NCBI GenBank assembly: GCA_035622175.1
Contig: DASPVV010000145.1
Coordinates: 22,949 to 86,948 of the forward strand
Length of the DNA stretch: 64,000 nucleotides
Reading direction: 5' to 3'
From: JAFAGX01 sp035622175
GTDB lineage: Bacteria > Acidobacteriota > Terriglobia > Terriglobales > Acidobacteriaceae
In this document: in pieces, positions 34,749 to 43,898 of the stretch
Position numbering within the stretch: position 1 is the stretch's first letter
How the letters are laid out: every line of letters starts with the position of its first letter
The notes under the pieces: generated by a model
What the model was told of the DNA's origin: nothing
Databases searched by the model: none
What the model saw: only the letters and a program-made list of their open reading frames with translations
Position numbers and translations under genes: made by a program

Positions 34749-35585
34749 TTATTTCTTTCTGCTCAGCCTGCGACGAATGTCAGGCCAAAACTCCTTGATG
34801 GCGAGGGTAAGCGTGTCGTATCCCACCTGCGTCCCCCACACGCTGAGGGTGTTAGGCAGGTTGCGATCGCCTTTGGGGTGGTAGCTGTAGGTGGAAATTG
34901 CCGAGGCAGCGAAAGCGCCAACGATCTCGGAATAATTGAACTGCTTGCGCCCGGAATCGCTGCGCGTAACAAAAATGCGGCTGATGGCGTAGGCGGTCCG
35001 GTGGGTGAAGCTCCCTCTAAGCATGGTGTAATAGCGCGGATCCTGATGGAGCACAATCGGCACGAAAGCCCCCGTGAAATAGTTCTCGATGGTGCCGTCG
35101 GCAAAATAGGCCGCATATCGCTTGCCGTAGCCGGCGGCTCCCTGGCCGTACCCCGGTTCGCTGTTTTCCGCCTGGCTCACCCCGGCCAGGAGCCCGTACC
35201 AGGGAATCTGAATGAAATCGAACGATCCCCGGGTCACCACTTTCAATTTTTGTCCGGGGCTGAGCGGCGGCACATTCTTGGTTTCTACGGTCAGAAAATT
35301 GGGCAACGCATAAAAAAGTCGATCGTTCGAAGTGCCCGTTTCTTCCTGTCGTTTGATGTCGCTGCTGTTGGTACCGCTCTTGTCGCTGTTGTTTTGACTA
35401 CTCTTATCGCTGTTGTCTTGACTACTACTTTTGTCACTCTTGTTCTGCTCCTGGCTTTGCGGAACTTGGGAGGTATCGGCGGGCGGTGTTGTTTGTTGAC
35501 CGGCCGAACTGACAGCCAGCAGGCTGGAAAGCAAAACGGCAAAAAGACCAGAACGGTAAGAGTTGCCGTGTAAGAGAGTCTTCAA
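34749..35585 (-). CDS. Exported protein with a Ser/Asn/Lys/Asp repeat linker
   Basis: 278 aa. A signal peptide (YRSGLFAVLLSSLLAVSSAG) is followed by a hydrophilic linker at about 45-75 made of near repeats of NSDKSS. The conserved-looking domain starts at RLFYALPNFLTVETKN and contains GYGQGAAGYGKRYAAYFADG, FVPIVLHQDPRYYTMLRGSF and YHPKGDRNLPNTLSVWGTQVGYDTL. This pattern is familiar from acidobacterial exported proteins of unknown function, probably outer-membrane associated. The start codon is a TTG at 35585 with GAGGAG 12 nt upstream, somewhat far. It may be co-transcribed with the 275-aa gene downstream (83-bp gap). Confidence 0.75.
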   Translation of the reverse strand: MKTLLHGNSYRSGLFAVLLSSLLAVSSAGQQTTPPADTSQVPQSQEQNKSDKSSSQDNSDKSSQNNSDKSGTNSSDIKRQEETGTSNDRLFYALPNFLTVETKNVPPLSPGQKLKVVTRGSFDFIQIPWYGLLAGVSQAENSEPGYGQGAAGYGKRYAAYFADGTIENYFTGAFVPIVLHQDPRYYTMLRGSFTHRTAYAISRIFVTRSDSGRKQFNYSEIVGAFAASAISTYSYHPKGDRNLPNTLSVWGTQVGYDTLTLAIKEFWPDIRRRLSRKK

Positions 35586-36442
35586 AAGAATCGAATTCTC
35601 CTCATGCGGTGCCGGTCAAGGCAAAAAAGGCCCAACCGTGTCCCCCAAAAGCTGCCGCGCCTTCCCCCAGATCATCAACCCTGGCCGACACCGGCAGGGG
35701 AGATGGTTCAGGTTTGTGTTTCGTCCGACCAGCGATCAGCTGCCCCTCGGGCAGATGTTCTCAGGTGGGCTCGAGCCCACCCCACCTGGGTTCTTTCCTC
35801 CGGCGGCTGTCACCTGGCGCTCAGCCACAGCAGCCATCGCGACACACCAGTCAAAACGAATGATGGCCAGTGAAACCCGGCAAAGCAGCGAAATCTTGGC
35901 TCAGTCTCTGGCTCGAAAAGATTCCTCGCCCCGCCTCCCTAAGGCAAGAAATCATCCTTCTGCCGACGCCAGAGAAGACAAGCTCCGCATATGCCGTCGG
36001 AAGATTCTACTACTCGAAGCTAAGTTCCTGAACGCGCCGGAACCGCTTTTGCCAGCCCTCTTCGAGATATTCTTACATGCGGCGCAGCCCGTTTCCATGC
36101 AGACAAAAAAAAAATTTACCCTGCGGAAAGGCGAAACTCTGCACTTGCAAGCAAAGCAACACTTGTGGATGGAAACCCCCGTTACCGCCGGATTGTTGCT
36201 AGCCTGCACGTAAAATATTGTAAAGATCGAGTGGGCTGCGGTTCAGTTGGTGGAAGGCGCGTATCGGCTGCCTTCGATGCCTCTCGGAAATCCGGCTTGG
36301 TTTGCGATCGTCGCCCGGGGATGGCTTGCAGTAGATTGTGCTGATGTTTGCCCTGGTTCGAGCGTCCGCCTTCGCCGCGGGGTTGTTCCTGTCAACACGG
36401 GATGGGACAAGGCCTGAGGACTAAAACGGGTACCATCGTGAG
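35586..36442. other. Long intergenic region with a perfect 18-bp palindrome
   Basis: 857 bp between the 278-aa gene and the hydrolase gene. A plus-strand frame 35563-36213 exists but has no signal, domain or ribosome site. A perfect palindrome GGTGGGCTCGAGCCCACC lies at 35764-35781. An A-tract of ten (about 36106-36115) is followed by a plausible short hairpin-free stretch. No gene is supported. Confidence 0.35.
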
Positions 36443-37507
36443 CTAGTCTCGCGCGCGGGCCTCATGCCTCAGTAGGGCCGTGGTTGCGCCAGCGGAAGAG
36501 AGCACCTGCGCCTGAATCCAATCGAAAAATTGGCTGGAAGCAGCCGCCCTTAACAGGGCTTGGTCATTTTCGTAGCGCACAATCTCGACGTTAGCAGGCA
36601 TCGCCTTTTCCAGACGCGCTCTGGCCACGCTCGGCGTCAGCGTGTCATACGGAGCAAGCTGAAGGCGGACCCGGCGAGAACTCAACGGCGAGATCCACCT
36701 GAGCGGATCAAGTGGTTCCACCCGCTTCAAAAACTCTGGCGTCAGGTACGCCGCCCGTTCCTCGTCGGGCACAAGAACAGATTTCTGGAGCCAATCGGGC
36801 CAATCGCCCCAAGGCTCGAGCAAGTCGAGCACCTTGAGGCGCGGGTCTGCCGCGGCAGCAAGAATGGCGATGGCCCCCCCGGAGCCGCCTCCGAACATAC
36901 CGATTCCGTCCATATCGATGTCACCGCGGGTACCGAGGTAGTTGAGGATCATCTGTACATCGTGAACCGTGGTGGCTAAAGATTCCGCGAGCTCACTGAT
37001 AAACCACTCTTTCATGGGACGGTCGTGATAGCGCTGAGAAGTCAAGGCGGATGTGAAACCAACCGCAGCAGTTCCATTTTTGACCAGCAGCTTACAAAAG
37101 TCCTGATCAAGGAAGCGGTCGGTTTCCGATGGGTAACTGTAAAGATAAAGGATAGCCGGGGGATGCTTCACCTTCTTGGGTAGGATTACGTAAAGATAGA
37201 TAGGATCCTCTGGCCGCCACTGGACTTCGATGAGTTCGCGGGTGAAGTCCGGGTAGTTGTCTCTTTCTCCAACGACCGGCGGGAGGGCATCGAGAGTGCT
37301 TCCCGCCAAGGAGAGCGAACTCCAATCTTCCTTAAACGAGCCAAAAGGGGCGACCCCGGCGGCTCCCATCGAGCCAGTGCGCGCGGGAGGAGTTTGGGGA
37401 GTTCCCTGACCCGGGGACGGCTGTGTCCAACTGGGCAGCGACGCCACGGACAAAGTAAGAAAAAACCGGATCACAGCGCTGGCGAAACTCGCAATTCGTC
37501 GATGCAA
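36443..37507 (-). CDS. Exported alpha/beta hydrolase
   Basis: 354 aa. The start is a TTG at 37507, supported by AAGGAG 6-7 nt upstream and by the signal peptide it opens (IASFASAVIRFFLTLSVASL). The mature protein shows an alpha/beta-hydrolase core: ILYLYSYPSETDRFLDQDF near the oxyanion hole, the nucleophile elbow GIGMFGGGSGGAIAIL (GGGSGG in place of the usual GxSxG), and a putative acid in LQLAPYDTLTP. The late catalytic His is not obvious. It is probably a periplasmic esterase or peptidase of unknown substrate. It is the next minus-strand gene downstream of the PstS-like gene, but a terminator separates them. Confidence 0.78.
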   Translation of the reverse strand: MHRRIASFASAVIRFFLTLSVASLPSWTQPSPGQGTPQTPPARTGSMGAAGVAPFGSFKEDWSSLSLAGSTLDALPPVVGERDNYPDFTRELIEVQWRPEDPIYLYVILPKKVKHPPAILYLYSYPSETDRFLDQDFCKLLVKNGTAAVGFTSALTSQRYHDRPMKEWFISELAESLATTVHDVQMILNYLGTRGDIDMDGIGMFGGGSGGAIAILAAAADPRLKVLDLLEPWGDWPDWLQKSVLVPDEERAAYLTPEFLKRVEPLDPLRWISPLSSRRVRLQLAPYDTLTPSVARARLEKAMPANVEIVRYENDQALLRAAASSQFFDWIQAQVLSSAGATTALLRHEARARD

Positions 37508-37561
37508 CTGAAACTCCTTCGACTTTGTGTTGCAAAATGAAACTACCTACATCCAAGGAAA

Positions 37562-37596
37562 AAGGCAGGTGGCCATGGTTTCAGGCTACCTGCCTT
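37562..37596 (-). terminator. Rho-independent terminator after the PstS-like gene
   Basis: A 13-bp stem (AAGGCAGGTGGCC / GGCTACCTGCCTT, one G-T wobble) with a 9-nt loop, 14 bp past the stop at 37610. On the minus strand it runs into CCTTTTTCC. Strong and correctly oriented for the upstream minus gene. Confidence 0.85.
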
Positions 37597-37609
37597 GCCA
37601 GGGTCTTGC

Positions 37610-39379
37610 TTACTTGCTACATCCCCCGGCTACGTTCTCGTGTTTATCGGTTACGCTGGGGTCGGCGATGTGTTCAATGCAACCGCCGACATCGCCGCCA
37701 GCTTCAGTCGATGGATCTGCGAAGGGAACTCCGTTGCTCACGGTGGCCAGGCCGACCCCCGGCACCTGAAAGTGCGAGCGGTAGAATTTCATGCCCGGAT
37801 CCTTGCCGACGGCCTTATAAGGAACGAAGTCGGGCACATAGAGGTTGACCACGCTCTGTGCCGCTGCCACGAGGGCAGCAGCATTGGTGGCGTCAGTAGT
37901 GCCCTTCTCGGCAATCAGCCGCAAGAACGAGAAGGAGCGATAGGTTCCATTACGGATGTTCGTGTACGTGGTACCGGGTTCGGCGGCGCAAGGCAGCGAG
38001 CACACGGGCAGCTGGCCAGCCACATACCCTGGAAGTCCAACCAGAGGATCAACGCTGTCCAAGGTGAGATATCCGTAGTCACTCGGGGTCGTGGCGTTAG
38101 CTAGTTTGGAGACGTTTTCATAGCTGAAGAACGCGTAGCCGATGGAGTCTTCGCCGTTGAAGTCGGCAATCGGTAAAGTATTGGTTTTGCTGTTGAGGTT
38201 GCCGTTGAGAATAGCGCCAATGACCTCTCCGGTGCCGATGGCACGATAGCGCGTTCCTCCGCCAGTTGAGCAGGCAAGTTCAAGGGGATTGTGGTCCCCG
38301 ACTCCGGTTTCCTGAGAGCTCGAGAACTCGTTCCCGGGTACGGGGTTGGTCATATTGGTGAACTCAAAGGTGTTCATGGTGCCAGACAACGGCTCGCGCA
38401 GGATTGGGTAAATTGCATGGGACACTTTACTGGTGAACAGACCCGTATTGCATTCGTCGCCGGTGAAGAGGGTGTGTAATTGGGTGGCATGGTCGATGTT
38501 TGTAATCGCAAACTTCCCGTCCACCTGGAATCCCAACCCTTTGGCATCCTGGCGGTTGACGAGGATGACAATGGGCGCCACACCCACCGGGTAGGTGCTA
38601 AACACAGGAATCGGGTCGCCGCTTACCGGATCGCTTCCGGTAATCGCATAACTCACCGGCGTAGCGTTCGATTTACTGAATGCACTCTCCACCGGATTAC
38701 CTACGGCCTCGCCTGTTCCATAGCCGAGGCATGACAACTTAATCGGCGGGGGGCAGTTGACACGAAGCGAAGCAAACAGAGCATCCTCCGGCCGAATATC
38801 GGTCATGGCCGCGGTGACGGATGCACCATACAGCGCGTTATAAACACTGCTGGGGAGGCTGGGATCATCACAGGTCGCAGTGTGGGTTCCCGTGGTCGGG
38901 CAGTTGGTCGCGGTGGTGTGCACACCATACTTAAAGAGGTCGGGCGAGATTACATTCAAACCGCTGGGCGGCGTCGCGACCAACGCAGTACTATCGATCA
39001 CAAGGGTAGCTCTCGGCTGAGCGAAGAAGAGGCGGTTGCCCACTACCGAATCGACCGAGAGATACGCCCAAACCTCGGTCTCCGAGGAATTCCACACCAC
39101 CCAGAGGCTCCCGCCTTGGGGGTTATCGACGGTGGCTGTCGGACCTTTCCGGCGGTCCAAGGCTTCGGCACAGTTCACGACCGGACATGTTCCTTTCACT
39201 GTCCAGTGGTGTGAGTTTGGACCTGCAAGCCCCGAGTTGACTGCGGCAACCGCGAACTCTTCCCACATGGCGGACGATCCCGCGCCAAGGAACTTTACGG
39301 TTGCTGTTGCGCCGGCGGCCGGCATCACCAAACATGCCACCAACCAACAAGCAAAAAGCGCACTGATTGCTGTTTTCAT
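37610..39379 (-). CDS. Exported PstS-like substrate-binding-fold protein
   Basis: 589 aa. The ATG at 39379 has AAAGGAG 7-8 nt upstream and opens MKTAISALFACWLVACLVMPAAG, a signal peptide. The mature N-terminus (ATATVKFLGAGSSAMWEEFAVAAVN) resembles the GAGA/S-type first loop of PstS-like phosphate-binding proteins, and later segments such as VAPIVILVNRQDAKGLGF and GFLRLIAEKGT-like FSFLRLIAEKGTTD fit a type-2 periplasmic binding fold. It is about twice the usual PstS length, with several Cys pairs (PTTGTHTATC, SLPCAAEPG) and extra loops. No pst transporter genes are adjacent. It is divergent from the large TonB-receptor operon. The fold call is tentative. Confidence 0.68.
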   Translation of the reverse strand: MKTAISALFACWLVACLVMPAAGATATVKFLGAGSSAMWEEFAVAAVNSGLAGPNSHHWTVKGTCPVVNCAEALDRRKGPTATVDNPQGGSLWVVWNSSETEVWAYLSVDSVVGNRLFFAQPRATLVIDSTALVATPPSGLNVISPDLFKYGVHTTATNCPTTGTHTATCDDPSLPSSVYNALYGASVTAAMTDIRPEDALFASLRVNCPPPIKLSCLGYGTGEAVGNPVESAFSKSNATPVSYAITGSDPVSGDPIPVFSTYPVGVAPIVILVNRQDAKGLGFQVDGKFAITNIDHATQLHTLFTGDECNTGLFTSKVSHAIYPILREPLSGTMNTFEFTNMTNPVPGNEFSSSQETGVGDHNPLELACSTGGGTRYRAIGTGEVIGAILNGNLNSKTNTLPIADFNGEDSIGYAFFSYENVSKLANATTPSDYGYLTLDSVDPLVGLPGYVAGQLPVCSLPCAAEPGTTYTNIRNGTYRSFSFLRLIAEKGTTDATNAAALVAAAQSVVNLYVPDFVPYKAVGKDPGMKFYRSHFQVPGVGLATVSNGVPFADPSTEAGGDVGGCIEHIADPSVTDKHENVAGGCSK

Positions 39380-39851
39380 GCACAATTCTCCTTTGTCATT
39401 CGTTTTGAAGTGTCGTTGATCTCATTCTCGAAAGCGGAAAGACTCCCCCAAGCGGTAAAACCCAGGAACATACCTGGATGTCGGACGCCGTGGTTTCCGG
39501 CAATGCTCGGCCGAAAACCGGTTCCCTGGATGCGACGAGTTGCATTTTCCTGGGGGGAGCATCTCTGAGTTGTGTGTCGCGAGAATGACCGCAGGATCAA
39601 AATCGTATGAATTGCGAATACAGTTTTGTGGAAATTGTTGCCAGGCGGGCGGGAGCTCGAACCCTTCGTGCTTCTCAATTACTCACACGAATTTAACTTT
39701 CCGGTCATCTGCCGGTAACACATTTACGGTAAAAATTTTCCCTCTCGTAAACTCTTCGATCTGACACGGCAGTTTCTGGTGGCCCGAGGGGAGTCGGTGT
39801 GTCGAGGTTGCTCAACCCTCCGTCAAATTTGCGCGGCTAAAGGTAAAGATA
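39380..39851. other. Divergent promoter region between the PstS-like gene and the TonB-receptor operon
   Basis: 472 bp. It holds scattered GTAAA/TTTAC 5-mers (39715-39751), including the inverted pair TTTAC-G-GTAAA at 39723-39733, but not in the clean 11-bp phase seen elsewhere. Both flanking genes should be driven from here. No gene is supported. Confidence 0.45.
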
Positions 39852-42800
39852 TTGGTAACGAGCTGGCTTCAAGGTTTACTGTGCGTGGTTCTTGGTTTGG
39901 CGGGGCTGGCTTCGGCACAATCCCAGGCGCCGGCCACAGGGAAGGCTTCCATCTCGGGAGTGGTCAATGACCCCAGTGGGGCGGTCGTGGTGGGCGCCGA
40001 AGTGACGATCACCAACGGCGCGGGCGGAAAGCAAACCACGAGCACGAACGAGCAAGGTCGGTACTCATTCCGTGACCTACCGGCCGGCAATTACGATCTC
40101 TCGGTTTCGGCGCAGGGATTCAAGGTCTTCCAGGCTCCAAGCATTGGGTTGAGCGCGGGCGAGAACCTGCCGCTCGACGTCAGTCTTGAGCTCGCAGGTG
40201 CTTCTACGGCGACCACCGTCGAAGGTCAAAAGACGGTACAGGTCGAGACCGAAACTGCGGCAGTTTCGGGCACCATCACCGAAACCGAGGTCGTGAGCTA
40301 CGGATTGAATGGCCGCAACTTCACTCAGCTGATCGCGCTCGCCCCCGGTGTCAGCAATCAGACCGGACAAGATGAAGCTAAAGTTGGAGTGAGCGGGAGT
40401 GTAAAGTATAGCGTCAACGGCGGGCGGGTCGAATATAACACCTTCGACGTGGACGGGTCCGATCTGCTGAATGTTGGTATCAACGGCGCCAACAGCACTC
40501 TGATTGTCTACCCTAGCCTGGACGCGATCCAGGAAGTAAAGGTGCTGACCTCGAATTACGGCGCCATGTATGGGCGCACGGCGTCAGGTACGGTGCTGGT
40601 CACGACCAAGTCGGGCACCCGCGACTTCCACGGCAACGCCTACGAGTTCTTACGCAATGAGTTCTTCAACGCGCGCAACTACTTCGACGAGACCAAAGGC
40701 GCGCCCCTTTATCGGCGCAATGATTTCGGGTTCACCTTCGGCGGCCCCCTCCTGATCCCGAAGTTATACAACCAAGGGCGAGACAAAACTTTCTTCTTCT
40801 TTTCGCAAGAATTCCGCCTGGAACGGTCGCCTTTCGAATTCAATCAGGCGGTTCCTACCCTGGCCGAACGCAGTGGGGATTTCAATGATGTTTGCCCCGA
40901 CCGCTATCCTTACGCTACCCCGCTCCAGATCTTTTCTCGTTCGCAGTATCCTGACTGCCCCTCAATCGGCGGCAACCAGACCTACCCGGGGAACGAACTG
41001 GTACCCGCCCCCGCAGGAATTCCGACGGGAGCCCTCAACCGGAATGCGGTGGCCATCCTCAACACTGGGGTGATCCCTTTGCCCGATGCCTATTCTGGCT
41101 GCAATTCGAGCCTGGTAGGAGAAACCAGAATCGACCCGAGCACCGGCCAGCCGGCGCTCGTCGAACCTTGTTATGTGGCGACGGTTTCTCCCCCAACTTC
41201 CTGGCGCGAGGAACTACTTCGCCTCGACCACAGTATCGGCACTTCGGTGCGCGCGACCTTCCGCTTCATTCACGACTCCTGGAACACCACGGTCGTAACC
41301 CCACAGTGGGGCTACCTGCAGAACAGTTTCCCCACGGTCGAGAATCGCTTCTTCGGGCCTGGCACGAGCGTGATGGCTCGGTTTACGTACACCATCTCCT
41401 CCACGCTCTTGAACGACTTCTTTGTCAGCTACGGCGATTCTCATATCACGCTCGTGAACGTCCCCGGGCCCGGCGCGCAGCTCGCACGGCCTGCGGTCCT
41501 CGACGCCCCTTGCGCCCCCTCTCCGCCGCCGATTGTCGGAGTCCTCGAGCAGTGCCCGATGGGCGCTTTGTTCAATAACGGCTTCGGCGGCAAAATGCCA
41601 GGGGTTGTCATCGCCGGCACCGACGCGGCCTACGGAGGAAACGGCTTCGTCGTCGACCCCAGCTATATGCCTTGGGAGCACACCAATCCCACCTATACCG
41701 TAGGGGACACGGTGAGCAAAGCCTTGGGCAAGCACACCTTGCAGATGGGTTCGGAGTTCATCATTTTCCAGAGAAACCAGATCAATTCTCCGGTCGGTGC
41801 CACCACCGGCGACGTGCAGGGAATTATCACGTTCACCAATCAGGGCGCAGGCAGTAGTCTTCCCGGTGCGTCGCCGACCGGGAATGCCTTCGCCGATTTC
41901 CTTCTGCATACGGCGCAGGAAGACGGTGTGCACACCTTTCAGCAGGATAGCGCGCAGCACAAGTACTATCAGCGCTACCAGATTGCCGAGCCTTATTTCC
42001 AGGATGACTGGCGATTCTCGCCGCGCTTGACGCTGAACCTCGGTCTGCGGGTGAGCTTGTTCGGAACCTATTCTGAGAAGAATCATAACGCTTACAACTG
42101 GGAAGCGACGGCTTTCAATCATTCCCTAGCCAGCCAAGCCATGGTCGATCCTTCGGGCGGACTCATCGACGCCAACTCGGGATCTCCTATTCCCCTCAAT
42201 GTCAACAATCTAGACCCGCGGATCACGAACGGACTGGTGCGCTGTGGCGTCCAAGGAGTTCCGGCGAGTTGCATGAGCGGTCACTTGTTCAATCCCGCTC
42301 CGCGGATCGGGTTCGCCTGGGATCCGCGAGGAAACGGAAAGACCTCACTGCGGGCCGGGTATGGCATTTTCTATGAACACGGTGCCGGCAACGAAGCCAA
42401 TACCGGGTCGCTCGAGGGCAGCTCTCCCCTGGTACTTGACATGTTGCAGTTTACCCCCACGAACGGAAGCTGGAGCTGCATCGGTGGGGGATTGCCGAAC
42501 GCGCAAGGCATCGCTGGATGCACGCCGACCGGCGCCTTTCCACTCAACGTCACCTCCATTCCAACCCACGCCGTGTGGCCCTACGTCGAGCAATGGAGCG
42601 TCAGCGTCCAAAGGGAACTGCCGCAAAACACCGTCGCGACCTTCGCTTACGTGGGCAGCAAAGGGACCCATTTAACCGCGGAACGTCAGATCAATCAGCT
42701 GCCGCCCGTCCCCGACGCTTTGAATCCTTTTGCCCTCCATGAACCCATTCTGCCCTTGATCAGCAACCCGAGCCCCGGTCAGCCTCCGGGAGACTGCATC

Positions 42801-43868
42801 TTCCAGAGTAACGGCGCCGAGCTGAGCGATGGGACCTTTGTCAATCCTGCGCAACCGGCGTTTTTCAACCTGCAGGCGGCTTGTGATTCGTTCTTAGGCA
42901 GGTCCCCGGATTCTCTGCGTCAGTTCGCACCCGGCTTCAGCAGGATTTTTTCTCTGTCGAACATCGCCAACTCCACCTACAATGCCTTCCAAGCTACGCT
43001 TCGCCGGATGCACAACGGGCTGGATCTGGGAATCTCCTATACCTACAGCCATTCGATCGACGACTCCTCCGATCGTTCCGACGCCACCTTCGTGAACTCC
43101 TTTGATCTGGCGGCTAACCGCGCTAGTTCGAACTATGACCAACGCCATCTTCTGAATATTAGCTATGTATACGCGCTTCCCGGCGCTGACGCCCTTGGGA
43201 AATGGTTTACCCTGCTCAACACCGGCTACAACGAGGATGGAACGTCTCCGGTTCCGCCCGTGCCGTCGGCCCCTTCGCGCCTGGCCCGGACCGCGTTCGA
43301 CGGCTGGGAGCTGTCCGGCATCACGATCTACCAGTCGGGAATACCGTTCAGCGTCATCAACGGCGGCAGCAGTACCTCGGTATCGGTCTTGGACAACGCG
43401 GGAGTCGCCAATGGCGCAGGAGCGGGATCGTATCCGGATGTAGTGGGAGATGTTCACGAGCGGGCGCCGCTTGGCAGTACCAACCCGCAGAGCGTTGGGC
43501 CGCAGCTTTTGAACTCTGCCGCTTTTGTCGCACCGCGAGGCCTCACCTTCGGCGATGCCGGGCGCAATTTTCTGAATAATCCCAGCCGTCTGAATTTCGA
43601 TATCGCCATGCTCAAGCATTTCAAGATCACCGAAGGCAGCACGCTCGAGTTCCGCGCGGAGGTTTTCAATATTTTCAACCACACCCAGTTCCGGATTTAC
43701 GATCCGAACCTGGGCAATCAAGCCAACAACACGATTAGCTGTTATGGGGACCAAAGCGCGGGGTACTCCGCCGGCGCTTCCAATTGCCTGGCGGGTAGCT
43801 CCTTCCTGCATCCGGTGGACGCGCATCGGGCGCGCACGATGCAATTCGGCCTGAAGTACGCATTTTAA
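39852..43868 (+). CDS. Large Oar-like TonB-dependent receptor
   Basis: 1338 aa. The start is a TTG at 39852 with AAAGG 8-9 nt upstream; it opens a signal peptide (WLQGLLCVVLGLAGLASAQ). Then come a carboxypeptidase-regulatory-like domain (ASISGVVNDPSGAVVVGAEVTI, about 30-115), a plug domain (EVVSYGLNGRNFTQLIALAPG... VDGSDLLNVGINGANSTLIVYPS), and a very long barrel ending ARTMQFGLKYAF. The motif YGRTASGTVLVTTKSG is typical of these receptors. They take up large polymers, often glycans or peptides, or act as surface proteins. It heads an operon with two paralogous lipoproteins and an FG-GAP protein, which may be its partners. Confidence 0.9.
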   Translation: MVTSWLQGLLCVVLGLAGLASAQSQAPATGKASISGVVNDPSGAVVVGAEVTITNGAGGKQTTSTNEQGRYSFRDLPAGNYDLSVSAQGFKVFQAPSIGLSAGENLPLDVSLELAGASTATTVEGQKTVQVETETAAVSGTITETEVVSYGLNGRNFTQLIALAPGVSNQTGQDEAKVGVSGSVKYSVNGGRVEYNTFDVDGSDLLNVGINGANSTLIVYPSLDAIQEVKVLTSNYGAMYGRTASGTVLVTTKSGTRDFHGNAYEFLRNEFFNARNYFDETKGAPLYRRNDFGFTFGGPLLIPKLYNQGRDKTFFFFSQEFRLERSPFEFNQAVPTLAERSGDFNDVCPDRYPYATPLQIFSRSQYPDCPSIGGNQTYPGNELVPAPAGIPTGALNRNAVAILNTGVIPLPDAYSGCNSSLVGETRIDPSTGQPALVEPCYVATVSPPTSWREELLRLDHSIGTSVRATFRFIHDSWNTTVVTPQWGYLQNSFPTVENRFFGPGTSVMARFTYTISSTLLNDFFVSYGDSHITLVNVPGPGAQLARPAVLDAPCAPSPPPIVGVLEQCPMGALFNNGFGGKMPGVVIAGTDAAYGGNGFVVDPSYMPWEHTNPTYTVGDTVSKALGKHTLQMGSEFIIFQRNQINSPVGATTGDVQGIITFTNQGAGSSLPGASPTGNAFADFLLHTAQEDGVHTFQQDSAQHKYYQRYQIAEPYFQDDWRFSPRLTLNLGLRVSLFGTYSEKNHNAYNWEATAFNHSLASQAMVDPSGGLIDANSGSPIPLNVNNLDPRITNGLVRCGVQGVPASCMSGHLFNPAPRIGFAWDPRGNGKTSLRAGYGIFYEHGAGNEANTGSLEGSSPLVLDMLQFTPTNGSWSCIGGGLPNAQGIAGCTPTGAFPLNVTSIPTHAVWPYVEQWSVSVQRELPQNTVATFAYVGSKGTHLTAERQINQLPPVPDALNPFALHEPILPLISNPSPGQPPGDCIFQSNGAELSDGTFVNPAQPAFFNLQAACDSFLGRSPDSLRQFAPGFSRIFSLSNIANSTYNAFQATLRRMHNGLDLGISYTYSHSIDDSSDRSDATFVNSFDLAANRASSNYDQRHLLNISYVYALPGADALGKWFTLLNTGYNEDGTSPVPPVPSAPSRLARTAFDGWELSGITIYQSGIPFSVINGGSSTSVSVLDNAGVANGAGAGSYPDVVGDVHERAPLGSTNPQSVGPQLLNSAAFVAPRGLTFGDAGRNFLNNPSRLNFDIAMLKHFKITEGSTLEFRAEVFNIFNHTQFRIYDPNLGNQANNTISCYGDQSAGYSAGASNCLAGSSFLHPVDAHRARTMQFGLKYAF

Positions 43869-43898
43869 CCGCAGCCATCTGACGAGGGAGTTTGCGGA

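Noticed and set aside
35563..36213. 216-aa plus-strand frame in the large gap
   Set aside because: No ribosome site, no signal and composition typical of a chance frame in GC-rich DNA.
39600..39680. tRNA-like T-arm sequence (GGTTCGAGC on the minus strand)
   Set aside because: The flanking bases do not pair into a T-stem or acceptor stem, and no anticodon arm is found.
39715..39751. Phased GTAAA array before the TonB-receptor operon
   Set aside because: The cores are present but spaced 14 and 18 bp, out of helical phase, so I do not call it the same operator.
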